From Lentzea alba (GTDB lineage Bacteria; Actinomycetota; Actinomycetes; Mycobacteriales; Pseudonocardiaceae): 64,000 bases of DNA. Below the pieces are notes generated by a model, which had not been told where the DNA came from, made no database searches, and saw only the letters and a program-made list of their open reading frames with translations. The position numbers and the translations under genes were made by a program. Below are positions 1 to 9,123 of the stretch, piece by piece (position 1 is the stretch's first letter; the number at the start of each line of letters is the position of its first letter). The DNA lies in the NCBI RefSeq assembly GCF_011067745.1, contig NZ_JAAMPJ010000020.1:1-64000 (forward strand), written 5' to 3'.

Positions 1-174
1 TCCAGACGGAATATGTCTGGCAATCTGGTATTACTCTCAAAGGAACTACCTCGACGAGGAGGTAATTCATATATTACTGGCTGTGTTTCGGCACGCTGTT
101 GAGTTCTCAAAGAACACGCGCTCACCGGTTCCAGTCTCCGTTTCCGGAGGCTTTCTCTCGGGGCTTGTGTTGAA
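1..174 (-). promoter_or_regulatory. rRNA operon leader (5' untranslated, reads leftwards)
   Basis: Read on the minus strand, this stretch is AT-rich and non-coding. At 98-115 it carries TGTTCTTTGAGAACTCAACA-like sequence, the conserved actinobacterial box that lies between the rrn promoters and 16S rRNA and takes part in antitermination or processing. Two short hairpins follow: CCAGAC/GTCTGG near 2-20, and TACCTC/GAGGTA near 46-63. 16S rRNA itself is not in the window. Its presence just left of base 1 is inferred from this leader and from four promoters pointing that way. Confidence 0.75.
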
Positions 175-204
175 AGCTTAGCCAGTTCGTTTTCGCTTTG
201 TCAA
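175..204 (-). promoter_or_regulatory. rrn promoter P4 (most downstream)
   Basis: On the minus strand TTGACA (199-204) is separated by 18 nt from TAAGCT (175-180). It is a near-consensus housekeeping sigma promoter, preceded by the same CGATT flank as P1 and P3. It is the promoter closest to the leader. Confidence 0.75.
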
Positions 205-270
205 ATCGGCCGTTTCGGCGATTCAGGCTCCGCGCAAACTCGCTTCGCATTCAGTTTTTGGCTTGTTCAG

Positions 271-300
271 AAGTTATCTGAGTGGCTTTCCCGGTGTCAA
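271..300 (-). promoter_or_regulatory. rrn promoter P3
   Basis: On the minus strand TTGACA (295-300) is followed after 18 nt by TAACTT (271-276). It shares the CGATTTGAC upstream context with P1 and P4, which suggests promoter duplication. Confidence 0.75.
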
Positions 301-372
301 ATCGGGGTCATTTTCAGATCCCGGACAGCACGTTAGGCCGCTTATTTACTTCTGGGGGTTTGACGCCGTGAG

Positions 373-401
373 ACTTTACCCGGCCCGATCCGCGGTGTCA
401 A
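373..401 (-). promoter_or_regulatory. rrn promoter P2
   Basis: On the minus strand TTGACA (396-401) is followed after 17 nt by TAAAGT (373-378). By match to consensus it is the best of the four promoters. Confidence 0.8.
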
Positions 402-436
402 CCGCTCGTTCCGGGGTCTCGCTTGCGACTTGGAGA

Positions 437-465
437 AAGTTACTGACGGGGAGGTTCAAAGTCAA
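437..465 (-). promoter_or_regulatory. rrn promoter P1 (most upstream)
   Basis: On the minus strand TTGACT (460-465) is followed after 17 nt by TAACTT (437-442). The -35 hexamer overlaps the stop codon (462-464) of the same-strand glycosyltransferase gene, so there is no spacer between the upstream gene and the rRNA promoter array. Confidence 0.7.
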
Positions 466-3400
466 ATCGCCTGGTCAGCGGGCTGCTTGATCGGCACGGA
501 CGGAGACGGAGCAGCCGGCTTGGCCCCAACCGGACGCGGCCGGAGCCACAGGGTGATGGAACGAAGTCCCTCCATCGCCTTCACGATCTGGTCCGCCGAA
601 GCCGCCTGACCGGTCGCCAACGGCACCAGGTCGTAGCCCCAGACACCGAACTCCTTCAGGACCGTCACCGGATCGTCACCGAAGTCCGCCGTGGCGGTGG
701 CCGAGAACTCGAGGAACACCTGTGGCCTGTCACGACGCAACAGCCGTACGAGGCCGGCCAGCGCACGATGCCCACGTCCAGGCGTGTCCACCCGTACAAC
801 GGAAAGCTTCATGCCTTGTACCAAGGAGATCTCTTCGAGCTCCTTGTCCAGGCGCACCGACTTCACCCGTGCGACGTCTTCACCGGCATCCGCGGCCAAC
901 GGCGACACGGACACACCACCGGTCAACGTCGGTGCGACGGCCAGCTCACCAGCGCTCTCCCACGCCGCACCCTCGATCACGGTCAGACGAGCGGCGACAG
1001 CGGCAGGCAGGTTCGCCGACACGTTGTGCCTCAACAGCGCTGCGGCGGAAGCGTCCGGCTCGACGGCGACGACCGCGCCCATCAGGCCGAGCCGCGACAA
1101 CACCCTGATCGAGTGATACCCGACGTACGCGCCGACATCGAGGAAGATGCCGTCCGGTTCCAGCACCGAGTCGAGCTGTGCTGCGAGGTCTGGTTCCCAC
1201 ACGCCGTTGGACGACAACAGTGGAAGCATGAACGCGTCGTCTGAAGGCAGCCGCATCATGCCCGCGTCGCACAAGACCAACGACGAACGCACTTCAGGTG
1301 CGTCACCCGATGCCTCGTGCTGACGCACCACCACGCGCCGCAACGCGTCTGCGGTCTGTTGCGCGTGTGAAGCGGCACGGATAGCGGAGTCCAACCGCGA
1401 GTCACGTTCGCGGAACACCTCGACGACCTTGGACTCCAACGTGTCGATGCGGTCCAACGTCCGATCGAGCGCCACGGTCAGCTTGTCGATCCGCTCGGCC
1501 AGGACGTCCGTCGCCTTCGCGCGCTTGGTCGCCTCACCGATGACCGCGTCCTCGATGTCCCGCAACCGGCGTCCCTGACCGGCCATGTCCGCGCGCACGC
1601 GCACGACCCCGTCGTCGACGCCGACCAGCTGGTCACCGAAGTGCGACTGCCGTTCCGCGACCTGCTCGACCTCGGCGCGCAGCAGCTCCAGCTCGCCCGC
1701 GCCGACCCCCGCCTTCAGCGCGTCCTGCCGGTTGACCAGCTCGGAGACCGTGCGCTCGACCCCGTCGATCAGGGTGTGCAGCACCTGGCGCATGTGGTTG
1801 TCGTAGTGGTCCAACGCGCGCAGCACGACCTTGCGCAACGCGGGTGCCATCGGCGTCCGATGAGGGCCGTCGACGTTGGGCTGACGTAGTAACGCGTGCT
1901 TGGCCGACTGCAGCGCGAGCATCGGGTCGACCTCGGGCTTCGGCTTCGGCCGGCGGGCCCGCCATCCCCGGTACGAGTGCTCGACGCGCTCGCGGAGGAT
2001 CTCGCTCACGCGCGTGACCGACCGCACCGACAGCACGTGCTCACGTCCGGCGGCACCCAAAGCAGCCGCCGTGGGCAGGTCGTCGGCCAACGAGCGCAGC
2101 AGCTTCGCGGCCGCCTGCACATCGGGTTCGGCGCCCTGGTGACACGGCACGAGAACAGCCGTCTTGCCGAACAGCTCCGCAACGGCGCCGTGGTCGGACG
2201 CCACCACGGGCACCCCGCGCACGGCCAGCGAGGCCAGGCGCAACGCGATCCGGTCATCCGCCCCACCGCGGTGCAGCGACACCACGGCATCGGCCGTCAG
2301 ACACACGTCCTCGTCCTCCACCAGCGAAATCCGCTGGTCAGAGGCCGTAGCCAGGCGCAACCGCTCGGCGGCCTCCGGGTGTTCGAACGCCCCGGACACC
2401 GCGATCCGCAGTTCGACGTCCGAACGGTCCGGGAACGCGCTCAAGAACGCCGACACCGCGCCCAGCACGTTGCCGGGCCGGTCGAGAGAGTGGTCCGCGA
2501 TCGCCGCGAACACCACCACCTCACCTGCCGAGTGCTCACGCGCGCCAACGTCGTGCACGGGCACAGGCACCACACGGACGATGGGTCCGCCGATGCGTTC
2601 GGCAGCGGCACGCGACACGTCAGACGAGAGCCAAAGCTCGTTAACGCCCGTGCGGTCGTCCGCAGCAGTGGCATCCAACGCCACCTCCACGACGAACCGT
2701 CCAGCGGGCACCTCGTCCGCGGCGGACGTCCGAATGACCACGGGATAGCCAGCGGAAGTCGACACCGGCAGCCCGGACGCCCGCGCCGCGGCGAGCATCA
2801 GCTCCGCCAACGGCCCCGAGCCCACGACGGACACGCCGAGCTGGTCGAGCAGCGCGGGTCCCTCTTCCCGGGGCTGCGGCACGGCCGGCGCGGGCAACCG
2901 CCCGGAAGCCACGCCCACCCCGGCACACCACTCGCGCCAGGCGTCCGCGTCCGCACCGAACGGCGCCGGGAACTGCTCCTGCAACGACGAGTCAGCACGC
3001 CACACGGCGTCTGCCCAGCGCGTGCCACCGTTCTCCGTCTGCTCGCACGCCCAGACGAGGAAGCCACCACCACCGTCTTCGCCGAACGCCGGCAAAGGTG
3101 TCGGCGACGCAGCCCGGTAGTCGGCGCGCAGCTCGGACGGGATCTGCGTCCCGTCGACCAGGGAGTCGAACCGGTACGGCACGGGCTGCACGCTCCAGCC
3201 GCATCGCACCAGCTCAGCGCGGTAGGCGGTGCACAGCTCGGCGACCTCGGCGTGCTCCGACAGCAGCACGCGTGGCCGTTCGGCGAAATCGGCGGACAGC
3301 AGCCACGGACGACGCGGGTCGAACCCGCGGAAGTGCACGGTCAGCAGGTCCTGCCCGACCACGGCCAGCGCCCCGGAATCGGTGCGGTGCAGCGGCCGGT

Positions 3401-3992
3401 CCGCCACGTTCCACACCGACACACCGACCCGTGCGTCACGCACGACGAAGTGCGGCACGATCGCCGGCATGTCGAGCGACCCCAGATAGGGCTCGGCGCC
3501 CTCGGCCACCGCGATGAAACCGGGGTCGAACGCACCCAGTTCGTGCAGTTCGGCGGGCCCTGGCTGCAAGCCGTCGGACGGCAACGGCCGCAACGTGCGC
3601 GGCAGCAGCGCCACCGGTGCGTTGCGCAGCGCCTCCAGCACGAGCTTCGTGAGCGACCCGAAGACCTGGACCCACGGGTCGAGGTACAGCACGGGCATGC
3701 CCTGCGACAGCAGCGCCTCCAGCAGCCGCGGCAGGATCGCGGCCTTCAGCGCGTCGGCGTCCAGCGAGGTCGCGAGCACGTGCAGCTCGACCTCGGACAC
3801 GCCGATCTCCAGCGGCGTGATCAGCCCTGGTCCCGCGTGCTCCGGCTGCGCGTCGACGATCAGCGCGACGAACCGGCCCTCGGGGTGCTCGGCGAGAAAC
3901 GAGCTGGACAGGACCTTGACCGCGGGCAGTTCCGCCGCCGTGGCGACCGTGCACGCGCAGATCGTCGGCTGGAACTCGGGTACCTCTGTCAC
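462..3992 (-). CDS. Multidomain glycosyltransferase / FkbM methyltransferase protein
   Basis: About 1176 aa from GTG at 3992. An open frame continues to 4169, but that part runs through glnA2. Domains read from the translation are: residues ~1-270, a glycosyltransferase-like module with a YLDPWVQVFG segment where related actinobacterial proteins usually have YLDPD, and a later VHFRGFDP motif; ~480-660, a GT4-like half with GVPVVASDHGAVAEL; ~680-885, a charged helical, probably coiled-coil linker rich in Leu, Glu and Arg; ~945-1125, an FkbM-type SAM methyltransferase starting FLDVGAYVGYHS. No signal peptide or membrane segment is obvious. It probably builds and O-methylates a surface glycan, but the substrate is unknown. 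It lies 19 bp downstream of glnA2 on the same strand and ends inside the rrn P1 promoter. Confidence 0.75.
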   Translation of the reverse strand: MTEVPEFQPTICACTVATAAELPAVKVLSSSFLAEHPEGRFVALIVDAQPEHAGPGLITPLEIGVSEVELHVLATSLDADALKAAILPRLLEALLSQGMPVLYLDPWVQVFGSLTKLVLEALRNAPVALLPRTLRPLPSDGLQPGPAELHELGAFDPGFIAVAEGAEPYLGSLDMPAIVPHFVVRDARVGVSVWNVADRPLHRTDSGALAVVGQDLLTVHFRGFDPRRPWLLSADFAERPRVLLSEHAEVAELCTAYRAELVRCGWSVQPVPYRFDSLVDGTQIPSELRADYRAASPTPLPAFGEDGGGGFLVWACEQTENGGTRWADAVWRADSSLQEQFPAPFGADADAWREWCAGVGVASGRLPAPAVPQPREEGPALLDQLGVSVVGSGPLAELMLAAARASGLPVSTSAGYPVVIRTSAADEVPAGRFVVEVALDATAADDRTGVNELWLSSDVSRAAAERIGGPIVRVVPVPVHDVGAREHSAGEVVVFAAIADHSLDRPGNVLGAVSAFLSAFPDRSDVELRIAVSGAFEHPEAAERLRLATASDQRISLVEDEDVCLTADAVVSLHRGGADDRIALRLASLAVRGVPVVASDHGAVAELFGKTAVLVPCHQGAEPDVQAAAKLLRSLADDLPTAAALGAAGREHVLSVRSVTRVSEILRERVEHSYRGWRARRPKPKPEVDPMLALQSAKHALLRQPNVDGPHRTPMAPALRKVVLRALDHYDNHMRQVLHTLIDGVERTVSELVNRQDALKAGVGAGELELLRAEVEQVAERQSHFGDQLVGVDDGVVRVRADMAGQGRRLRDIEDAVIGEATKRAKATDVLAERIDKLTVALDRTLDRIDTLESKVVEVFRERDSRLDSAIRAASHAQQTADALRRVVVRQHEASGDAPEVRSSLVLCDAGMMRLPSDDAFMLPLLSSNGVWEPDLAAQLDSVLEPDGIFLDVGAYVGYHSIRVLSRLGLMGAVVAVEPDASAAALLRHNVSANLPAAVAARLTVIEGAAWESAGELAVAPTLTGGVSVSPLAADAGEDVARVKSVRLDKELEEISLVQGMKLSVVRVDTPGRGHRALAGLVRLLRRDRPQVFLEFSATATADFGDDPVTVLKEFGVWGYDLVPLATGQAASADQIVKAMEGLRSITLWLRPRPVGAKPAAPSPSVPIKQPADQAI

Positions 3993-4011
3993 GGAGAGCA
4001 ACGTAGCGGCC

Positions 4012-5355
4012 TCACAGCACGGGAAGAAGAGTGCGCAACTCGTACGGAGTGACGCTTCGACGGTACGCGTCCCACTCCGTCCTCTTGTTGCGCAGGAAGA
4101 AGTCGTAGACGTGCTCGCCCAACGCCTCGGGGAGCAGCTCCGAGTTCTCCATCTCGGTGAGCGCCTCACCGAGGTTCTGCGGCAGGTTCGCGTAGCCGGC
4201 CGCGCGCCTCTCCCGGTCCGTCAGCGACCACACGTCGTCTTCGGCGGGTGGCGGCAGCTCGTAGCCCTTCTCGATGCCCTTCAGCCCGGCGGCCAGGATC
4301 ACCGAGTAGGCCAGGTACGGGTTGCACGCGGAGTCGAGCGACCGGATCTCGACGCGGCGCGACGACGACTTGCCGGGCGAGTACATCGGCACACGGACCA
4401 ATGCCGAACGGTTCGCGTGACCCCAGCACACGGCCGTGGGGGCCTCACCGCCGACGATCAGCCGCTTGTAGGAGTTCACCCACTGGTTCGTGACGCCGGA
4501 GATTTCGCGCGCGTGCTTCAGCACACCGGCGACGAACTGCTTGCCGATGTCGCTGAGCTGGAACGGGTCTTCCTCGTCGTGGAACGCGTTGCGATCGCCC
4601 TCGAACAGCGAGAAGTGCGTGTGCATGCCCGAGCCCGGCTGGTCGGAGAACGGCTTGGGCATGAACGAGGCGCGCACGCCCTGGGTGATCGCGACCTCCT
4701 TCACCACGTAGCGGAACGTCATGACGTTGTCCGCCATGGTCAGCGCGTCGGCGTAGCGCAGGTCGATTTCCTGCTGACCGGGCGCGCCCTCGTGGTGGCT
4801 GAACTCGACGGAGATGCCCATCGCCTCCAGCGCCTCGATGGCGTGGCGGCGGAAGTGCGTGGCGGTCTCGTGCGAGGTCTGGTCGAAGAAGCCGCCGTTG
4901 TCCGCGGGGATCGGCTCGCTGCCGTCGCCCGGCAGGTCCTTGAGCAGGAAGAACTCGATCTCGGGGTGCACGTAGCAGGTGAACCCGGCCTCGCTGGCCT
5001 TCGACAGGGTCCTGCGCAGCACGTGCCGCGGGTCGGCCCACGACGGGGCGCCGTCCGGCATGGTGATGTCGCAGAACATGCGCGCCGAGTAGTTGCTGCC
5101 GTCCGGGGTCTGCCAGGGCAGCACCTGGAAGGTGGCGGGGTCCGGCTTCGCGACCATGTCCGACTCGTAGACGCGGGCGAAGCCCTCGATCGCCGAGCCG
5201 TCGAACCCGATGCCCTCGCTGAAGGCACCTTCGAGCTCGGCCGGTGCGACCGCCACGGACTTCAAGAAGCCCAGGACGTCGGTGAACCAGAGCCGGACGA
5301 ACCGGATGTCGCGTTCCTCGAGCGTGCGGAGCACGAACTCCTGCTGGCGGTCCAT
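4012..5355 (-). CDS. glnA2: Glutamine synthetase, GlnA2 type
   Basis: 447 aa from ATG at 5355. The frame stays open to 5427, but homologues start MDRQQEFVLRTLEERDIRF, which fixes the start. Glutamine synthetases make glutamine from glutamate, ammonia and ATP. Visible signatures include the beta-grasp GFDGSAIEGFARV, the metal-binding stretch EIEFFLL, the EGAPGQQEIDLR segment, NQWVNSYKRL and the ATP-site run ALVRVPMYSPGKSSSRRVE. It is closest to M. tuberculosis GlnA2 (Rv2222c) rather than the adenylylated GlnA1. In mycobacteria it also neighbours Hip1-like peptidases and panB, as here, but glnE is not seen in this window. Confidence 0.93.
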   Translation of the reverse strand: MDRQQEFVLRTLEERDIRFVRLWFTDVLGFLKSVAVAPAELEGAFSEGIGFDGSAIEGFARVYESDMVAKPDPATFQVLPWQTPDGSNYSARMFCDITMPDGAPSWADPRHVLRRTLSKASEAGFTCYVHPEIEFFLLKDLPGDGSEPIPADNGGFFDQTSHETATHFRRHAIEALEAMGISVEFSHHEGAPGQQEIDLRYADALTMADNVMTFRYVVKEVAITQGVRASFMPKPFSDQPGSGMHTHFSLFEGDRNAFHDEEDPFQLSDIGKQFVAGVLKHAREISGVTNQWVNSYKRLIVGGEAPTAVCWGHANRSALVRVPMYSPGKSSSRRVEIRSLDSACNPYLAYSVILAAGLKGIEKGYELPPPAEDDVWSLTDRERRAAGYANLPQNLGEALTEMENSELLPEALGEHVYDFFLRNKRTEWDAYRRSVTPYELRTLLPVL

Positions 5356-5396
5356 AGGGCGCAGCTTAAGGGCTCGGGACTCTCTACGATCAACGC

Positions 5397-6032
5397 ATGT
5401 CCGCCCGTTGGTTGTTGGTTTGCGCACTCGCCCTGCTCACGAGCTGCACGTCCGGTGGAGATCTCCCCGATGGTGCGACGTTGCTCTCGAAGTCGGCCGA
5501 GTCGATGCGCTCGGTCAAGACGGTCCACTTCACCATCAAGGTGGACGGTGAACTGCCGGACGTGCCGGTGAAGGAGGCCGACGGCGACCTCACCTCGGCC
5601 GGTGACTCCAAGGGCACCGCGAAGGTGACGTTCGGCGGGCAGCTGTTGTCCATCGAGTACGTGCTGACCGGGGGAAACCTGCACTTCAAGGGCCCGACGG
5701 GTGGCTTCACGAAGCTGCCGGCGGCGTTCGCCGGCCAGGTGTACGACCCGTCCGCGATCCTGAACCCGGACAAGGGCGTGGCCAAGGTCCTGGCCAGCGC
5801 GAAGGACGCGAAGACCAAGTCGTCCGGTGACGTGTCGGTGGTCGAGGCGACCGTGCCGAAGGACGTGGCGGCCGGGCTGGTGCCGGGCATCTCCGCCGAT
5901 GTGAAGAGCACGTTCTCCATCGACAAGGACAACAAGCTCAAGAGCGCGTTGTTCGAGCTCCCCGGTGGTCAGAAGGTCGACATCGGACTGACCGACTTCG
6001 ACAAGCCCGTCACGGTCACGGCGCCTGCTTAA
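5397..6032 (+). CDS. lprG: LppX/LprG-family lipoprotein
   Basis: 211 aa. The N-terminus ends in the lipobox LTSC (Cys17), so it is predicted to be lipid-anchored on the outer face of the membrane. The rest matches the LppX/LprA/LprF/LprG fold: an amphipathic helix with an [13 protein letters not shown] segment, beta strands such as [18 protein letters not shown], and [14 protein letters not shown]. In mycobacteria LprG binds triacylated lipids and works with the P55 transporter in lipid export. The stop overlaps the next gene's ATG (TAATG), the same lprG-P55 pairing, which makes the assignment firm. It is divergent from glnA2. Confidence 0.9.
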   Translation: MSARWLLVCALALLTSCTSGGDLPDGATLLSKSAESMRSVKTVHFTIKVDGELPDVPVKEADGDLTSAGDSKGTAKVTFGGQLLSIEYVLTGGNLHFKGPTGGFTKLPAAFAGQVYDPSAILNPDKGVAKVLASAKDAKTKSSGDVSVVEATVPKDVAAGLVPGISADVKSTFSIDKDNKLKSALFELPGGQKVDIGLTDFDKPVTVTAPA

Positions 6033-7552
6033 TGCGAAAGGTCGCTCTCGCCGCGTCCGGCGCGGCCGTGCTTCTCGGGGCGTTGGACGCGTACGTCGTC
6101 GTCGGTGTCCTCACGGACATGGTGCGCGACCTCGGCATCGCGGTGAACGAGCTGGAGCAGGCGACGCCGATCGTCACCGGCTACCTGCTCGGCTACGTCG
6201 CGGGCATGCCGTTGCTCGGGCAGCTCTCGGACCGGCTCGGACGCCGGTTCGTGCTGCAGGTGTCGCTGCTCGGGTTCCTGGTCGGCTCGGTGATCACGGC
6301 GCTGGCCGCGGAGTCGCCGCTGCTGGTCGCCGGCCGGGTGCTGCAGGGTCTCGCCGGCGGCGCGTTGCTGCCGGTCACGATGGCCCTGGTCGCGGACCTG
6401 TGGGAGGAGAACCGGCGGTCGACCGCGCTGGGGACGGTCGGTGCCGCGCAGGAGCTGGGGTCTGTCCTCGGCACGCTGTACGGCATCGGCGTCGCGTCGC
6501 TGTTCAACGCGTTGCCGTTGTTCGAGGCGTGGGAGCCGCAGAGCTGGCGGTGGGTGTTCTGGGTGAACGTCCCGTTGGCGGTCATCGCGATGGTGATCGT
6601 GCAACGGACCGTGCCGAACACACGTCGTGAGGTGCGCATCGACGTCGTCGGCGGGGTGCTGCTCGCGTTGGCGCTGTCGTTGCTGGTGGTGGCGCTCTAC
6701 AACCCGAAGCCCGTCGAGTCCGTGCTGCCGTCGTGGGGCTGGCCGCTGCTCATCACCGCGTTGGTAGTTCTCGTGGCGTTCTTCTTGTGGGAACGCCGTG
6801 CTGCTGTGCGGCTCATCGATCCCGAGGGTGTGCAGTGGCGGCCGTTCTGGGCGGTGCTCGGGGTGTCGCTGGCGGCCGGTGCGGCGTTGATGGTGACGTT
6901 GGTCGACGTGGAGTTATTCGCGCAGACGGTGTTGCGTCGTGACTCCGCTGCTGCCGCGACGCTCCTCACCCGCTTCCTGATCGCCTTGCCGATCGGCGCT
7001 GTCCTCGGTGGATGGCTGGCGTCGCGGTTCGGCGACCGCTGGGTGTCGTTCGGCGGGCTCGCAATCGCGTCGGTGTCGTACGTGTTCATCGCGCAGTGGC
7101 CGGCTGACGTCAGCGGGCTGGTGCTCACGCGGGACCTGGCCATCGCCGGTTTCGGACTCGGGCTGGTCATCGCGCCGTTGTCCGGTGCTGTGCTGCGTGT
7201 CGTGCCGTCAGTGCGTCACGGCGTGGCGTCGGCGTTCGTCGTCGTCGCACGCATGACGGGCATGCTCGTGGGTGTGGCGGCGTTGTCCGCGTGGGGACTC
7301 CACCGGTTCCGCGAGCTCACGGCCGGTCTGAACACGCCGGTGCCGTTCGGCGTCGAGAAGGCCGTGTACGAACAGCAGATGGCCGAGTACCAGCGCAGGC
7401 TCACCGAGGCGCTGCTCACCGAGTACCACGAGATCTTCCTGGTCACAGCGGTGATCTGCGCGGTCGGAGCGCTGGGCTCGATCCTGCTGCCGGGGATCAG
7501 GCGCAGGGCGAGGGTTCAGGTCGACGACGTGGTGCTCGAACAGACCGACTGA
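6032..7552 (+). CDS. MFS transporter, P55 (Rv1410c)-like
   Basis: 506 aa, strongly hydrophobic. It starts at the ATG that overlaps the lprG stop. DHA2-like major facilitator: the MFS motif A appears as [12 protein letters not shown] at ~66-77, and an acidic residue sits in the first helix ([11 protein letters not shown]). The protein is predicted to move lipids such as triacylglycerides to LprG, and in mycobacteria it also affects drug tolerance. The overlap implies translational coupling and a fixed ratio. A strong hairpin lies directly downstream. Confidence 0.9.
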   Translation: MRKVALAASGAAVLLGALDAYVVVGVLTDMVRDLGIAVNELEQATPIVTGYLLGYVAGMPLLGQLSDRLGRRFVLQVSLLGFLVGSVITALAAESPLLVAGRVLQGLAGGALLPVTMALVADLWEENRRSTALGTVGAAQELGSVLGTLYGIGVASLFNALPLFEAWEPQSWRWVFWVNVPLAVIAMVIVQRTVPNTRREVRIDVVGGVLLALALSLLVVALYNPKPVESVLPSWGWPLLITALVVLVAFFLWERRAAVRLIDPEGVQWRPFWAVLGVSLAAGAALMVTLVDVELFAQTVLRRDSAAAATLLTRFLIALPIGAVLGGWLASRFGDRWVSFGGLAIASVSYVFIAQWPADVSGLVLTRDLAIAGFGLGLVIAPLSGAVLRVVPSVRHGVASAFVVVARMTGMLVGVAALSAWGLHRFRELTAGLNTPVPFGVEKAVYEQQMAEYQRRLTEALLTEYHEIFLVTAVICAVGALGSILLPGIRRRARVQVDDVVLEQTD

Positions 7553-7561
7553 TCGACGAGG

Positions 7562-7589
7562 CGCTCGGCTGGGGAGTCCCAGCCGAGCG
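7562..7589. terminator. Bidirectional hairpin between convergent genes
   Basis: A perfect 12-bp stem, CGCTCGGCTGGG/CCCAGCCGAGCG, with a 4-nt loop lies between the convergent stops at 7552 and 7600. It has no T-tract, which is common for actinobacterial terminators. Confidence 0.75.
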
Positions 7590-7599
7590 TTCGCCCTCG

Positions 7600-9123
7600 T
7601 CAGCAGACCGAGTCGGTCTCCGGCAGTCTCAGATCCACCAGGTAGTTCGTGCCCACGTTGTCCACGCAACCGATGTTGGCCAGGAACGCCGTGTGCTGGT
7701 TTCCGTTGTACGTCAGCAAACGCGCCCCGAGCGCGGTCGCGAGGTCCACGCCGGACTGGTACGGCGTGGCCGGGTCACCGGTCGTCGAGATCACCAGGAC
7801 CTGCGGCAGCCCGTTCACGTTCGGCGGATGCGGTTCCGACGTGTGCGGGGCCGGCCAGAACGCGCACGGGCCGAGCGCGGTCTCGTCGGTCGGGATGGTG
7901 TCGTTGCCCAGCAGTTCCAACAGCCTCCGACGGTTGGACTCCAGGGTGGCGCGGTCCTTGATCGGCGGTTCATCGACGCAGCGGATGGCCACGAACGCGT
8001 CCTGGATGCGGCTGTAGGTGCCGTCCGGGGCGCGGCCGAGGTACTGGTCCGCGAGCTGGAGCAAGGTGTTGCCCTTGTTCTGCTTCAGTTCCTGCAGGCC
8101 CTTCAACGCGGTCTCCCACAGCCGGTCCGTGTACATCGCCTGGATGATGGCGGTGTTCGCGTCCGAGTGGGACAGCTTGCGGTCGCCGACCTGCAGCGGC
8201 GTCTTCTTCAGCGGCTCGATCATCTGCCGGAACTTGGACTCGGCGGTGCTCGTGTCCCTGCCGATGGGACAGTCGCGCTGAGCGCACCAGCCCGCGAACC
8301 GCTGGAACGACTCGTCGAAGCCCTGCGCCTGACGTGCCGACGCGGCCACCTTGTCGGCGTTGGCCTCCACCGCTCCGTCGAGCACCATCGCGCGCACGTT
8401 GCGCGGGTACATCTCGGCGTACAACGTGCCGATGCGCGTGCCGTAGGAGTAGCCGAGGTAGGTCAGCTTGTTCTCCCGCAACGCCCCGCGCAGCACGTCC
8501 ACGTCCCGTACGACGTCACGGGTGCCGACGTTGCGGAGCAGGTCGATGCCGCTGCGTTCCGCGCACTTCTCGACGAAGAACCTGTTCTCCGTCTCCACTG
8601 CGTTCGCCGTCTCGCCCTTGGGACGCAGGCGTTGCGCGTCGCGTTCGGCGTCGGTCAGGCACTGCACGCGAGGCTGGCTCGCGCCGACACCGCGCGGGTC
8701 GAAGCCCACCACGTCGAACCGCTTGCTGACCGGGTTGTTCGGCTGCATGTTCGCGACGTGCGCCATGCCCGAACCACCGGGACCGCCGGGGTTCACCACC
8801 AGAGAACCGACCCGTCGCCCTTGTTCAGCGGCGGGCCGGCGTAACAGTCCGACGCTGATCGTCCCGGCGTCCGGATTCTCGTAGTCGAGCGGAACCTGCA
8901 GTCGTGCGCACTGGATGCCTTCGCGCTCGAACAGGCCCTTGCTCTTCGTGTCCGTCGCGTAGGGCTGACACGGGCCCCACGACAACACCTGCTCGTAGAA
9001 GCGCGCCAAGCCCTTGCGCGCGGCGACGGGCGAGCCGTCGATGCGCGCGTAGGACGTGGACGTGCTGAGCACAACGATCAAAGCGAACAACGCCGCAGTG
9101 ATCCGGGAACGCCTCTTCGTCAT
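7600..9123 (-). CDS. Secreted alpha/beta hydrolase, tripeptidyl aminopeptidase family (Hip1/CaeA-like)
   Basis: 507 aa from ATG at 9123. A longer frame to 9195 would bypass the signal peptide that begins MTKRRSRITAALFALIVVL. Features are the oxyanion-side GGPGGSGM, the nucleophile elbow GYSYGT (Ser226), an Asp in VISTTGDPATPY and a His in GNQHTAFL, with the TAP-like C-terminal domain. It is probably exported and cuts peptides from protein N-termini. The ATG overlaps the upstream gene's TAA (TAATG), so translation is coupled. It is paralogous to that upstream gene; M. tuberculosis Rv2223c/Rv2224c have the same arrangement. Confidence 0.9.
   Translation of the reverse strand: MTKRRSRITAALFALIVVLSTSTSYARIDGSPVAARKGLARFYEQVLSWGPCQPYATDTKSKGLFEREGIQCARLQVPLDYENPDAGTISVGLLRRPAAEQGRRVGSLVVNPGGPGGSGMAHVANMQPNNPVSKRFDVVGFDPRGVGASQPRVQCLTDAERDAQRLRPKGETANAVETENRFFVEKCAERSGIDLLRNVGTRDVVRDVDVLRGALRENKLTYLGYSYGTRIGTLYAEMYPRNVRAMVLDGAVEANADKVAASARQAQGFDESFQRFAGWCAQRDCPIGRDTSTAESKFRQMIEPLKKTPLQVGDRKLSHSDANTAIIQAMYTDRLWETALKGLQELKQNKGNTLLQLADQYLGRAPDGTYSRIQDAFVAIRCVDEPPIKDRATLESNRRRLLELLGNDTIPTDETALGPCAFWPAPHTSEPHPPNVNGLPQVLVISTTGDPATPYQSGVDLATALGARLLTYNGNQHTAFLANIGCVDNVGTNYLVDLRLPETDSVC

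Noticed and set aside
263-490. 75-aa reading frame on the plus strand in the rrn promoter region
   Set aside because: It runs antisense through three of the four rrn promoters, has no ribosome site and no family resemblance.
1896-4052. 718-aa plus-strand reading frame opposite the glycosyltransferase gene
   Set aside because: It is His/Arg/Gln-rich low-complexity sequence expected from the complement of a high-GC gene; similar long shadows opposite lysX and jetC were dismissed for the same reason.
3993-4169. N-terminal extension of the glycosyltransferase/FkbM gene
   Set aside because: The extra ~59 residues are Arg/Ser-rich and lie in another frame of glnA2; a natural GTG start at 3992 begins the recognisable domain.
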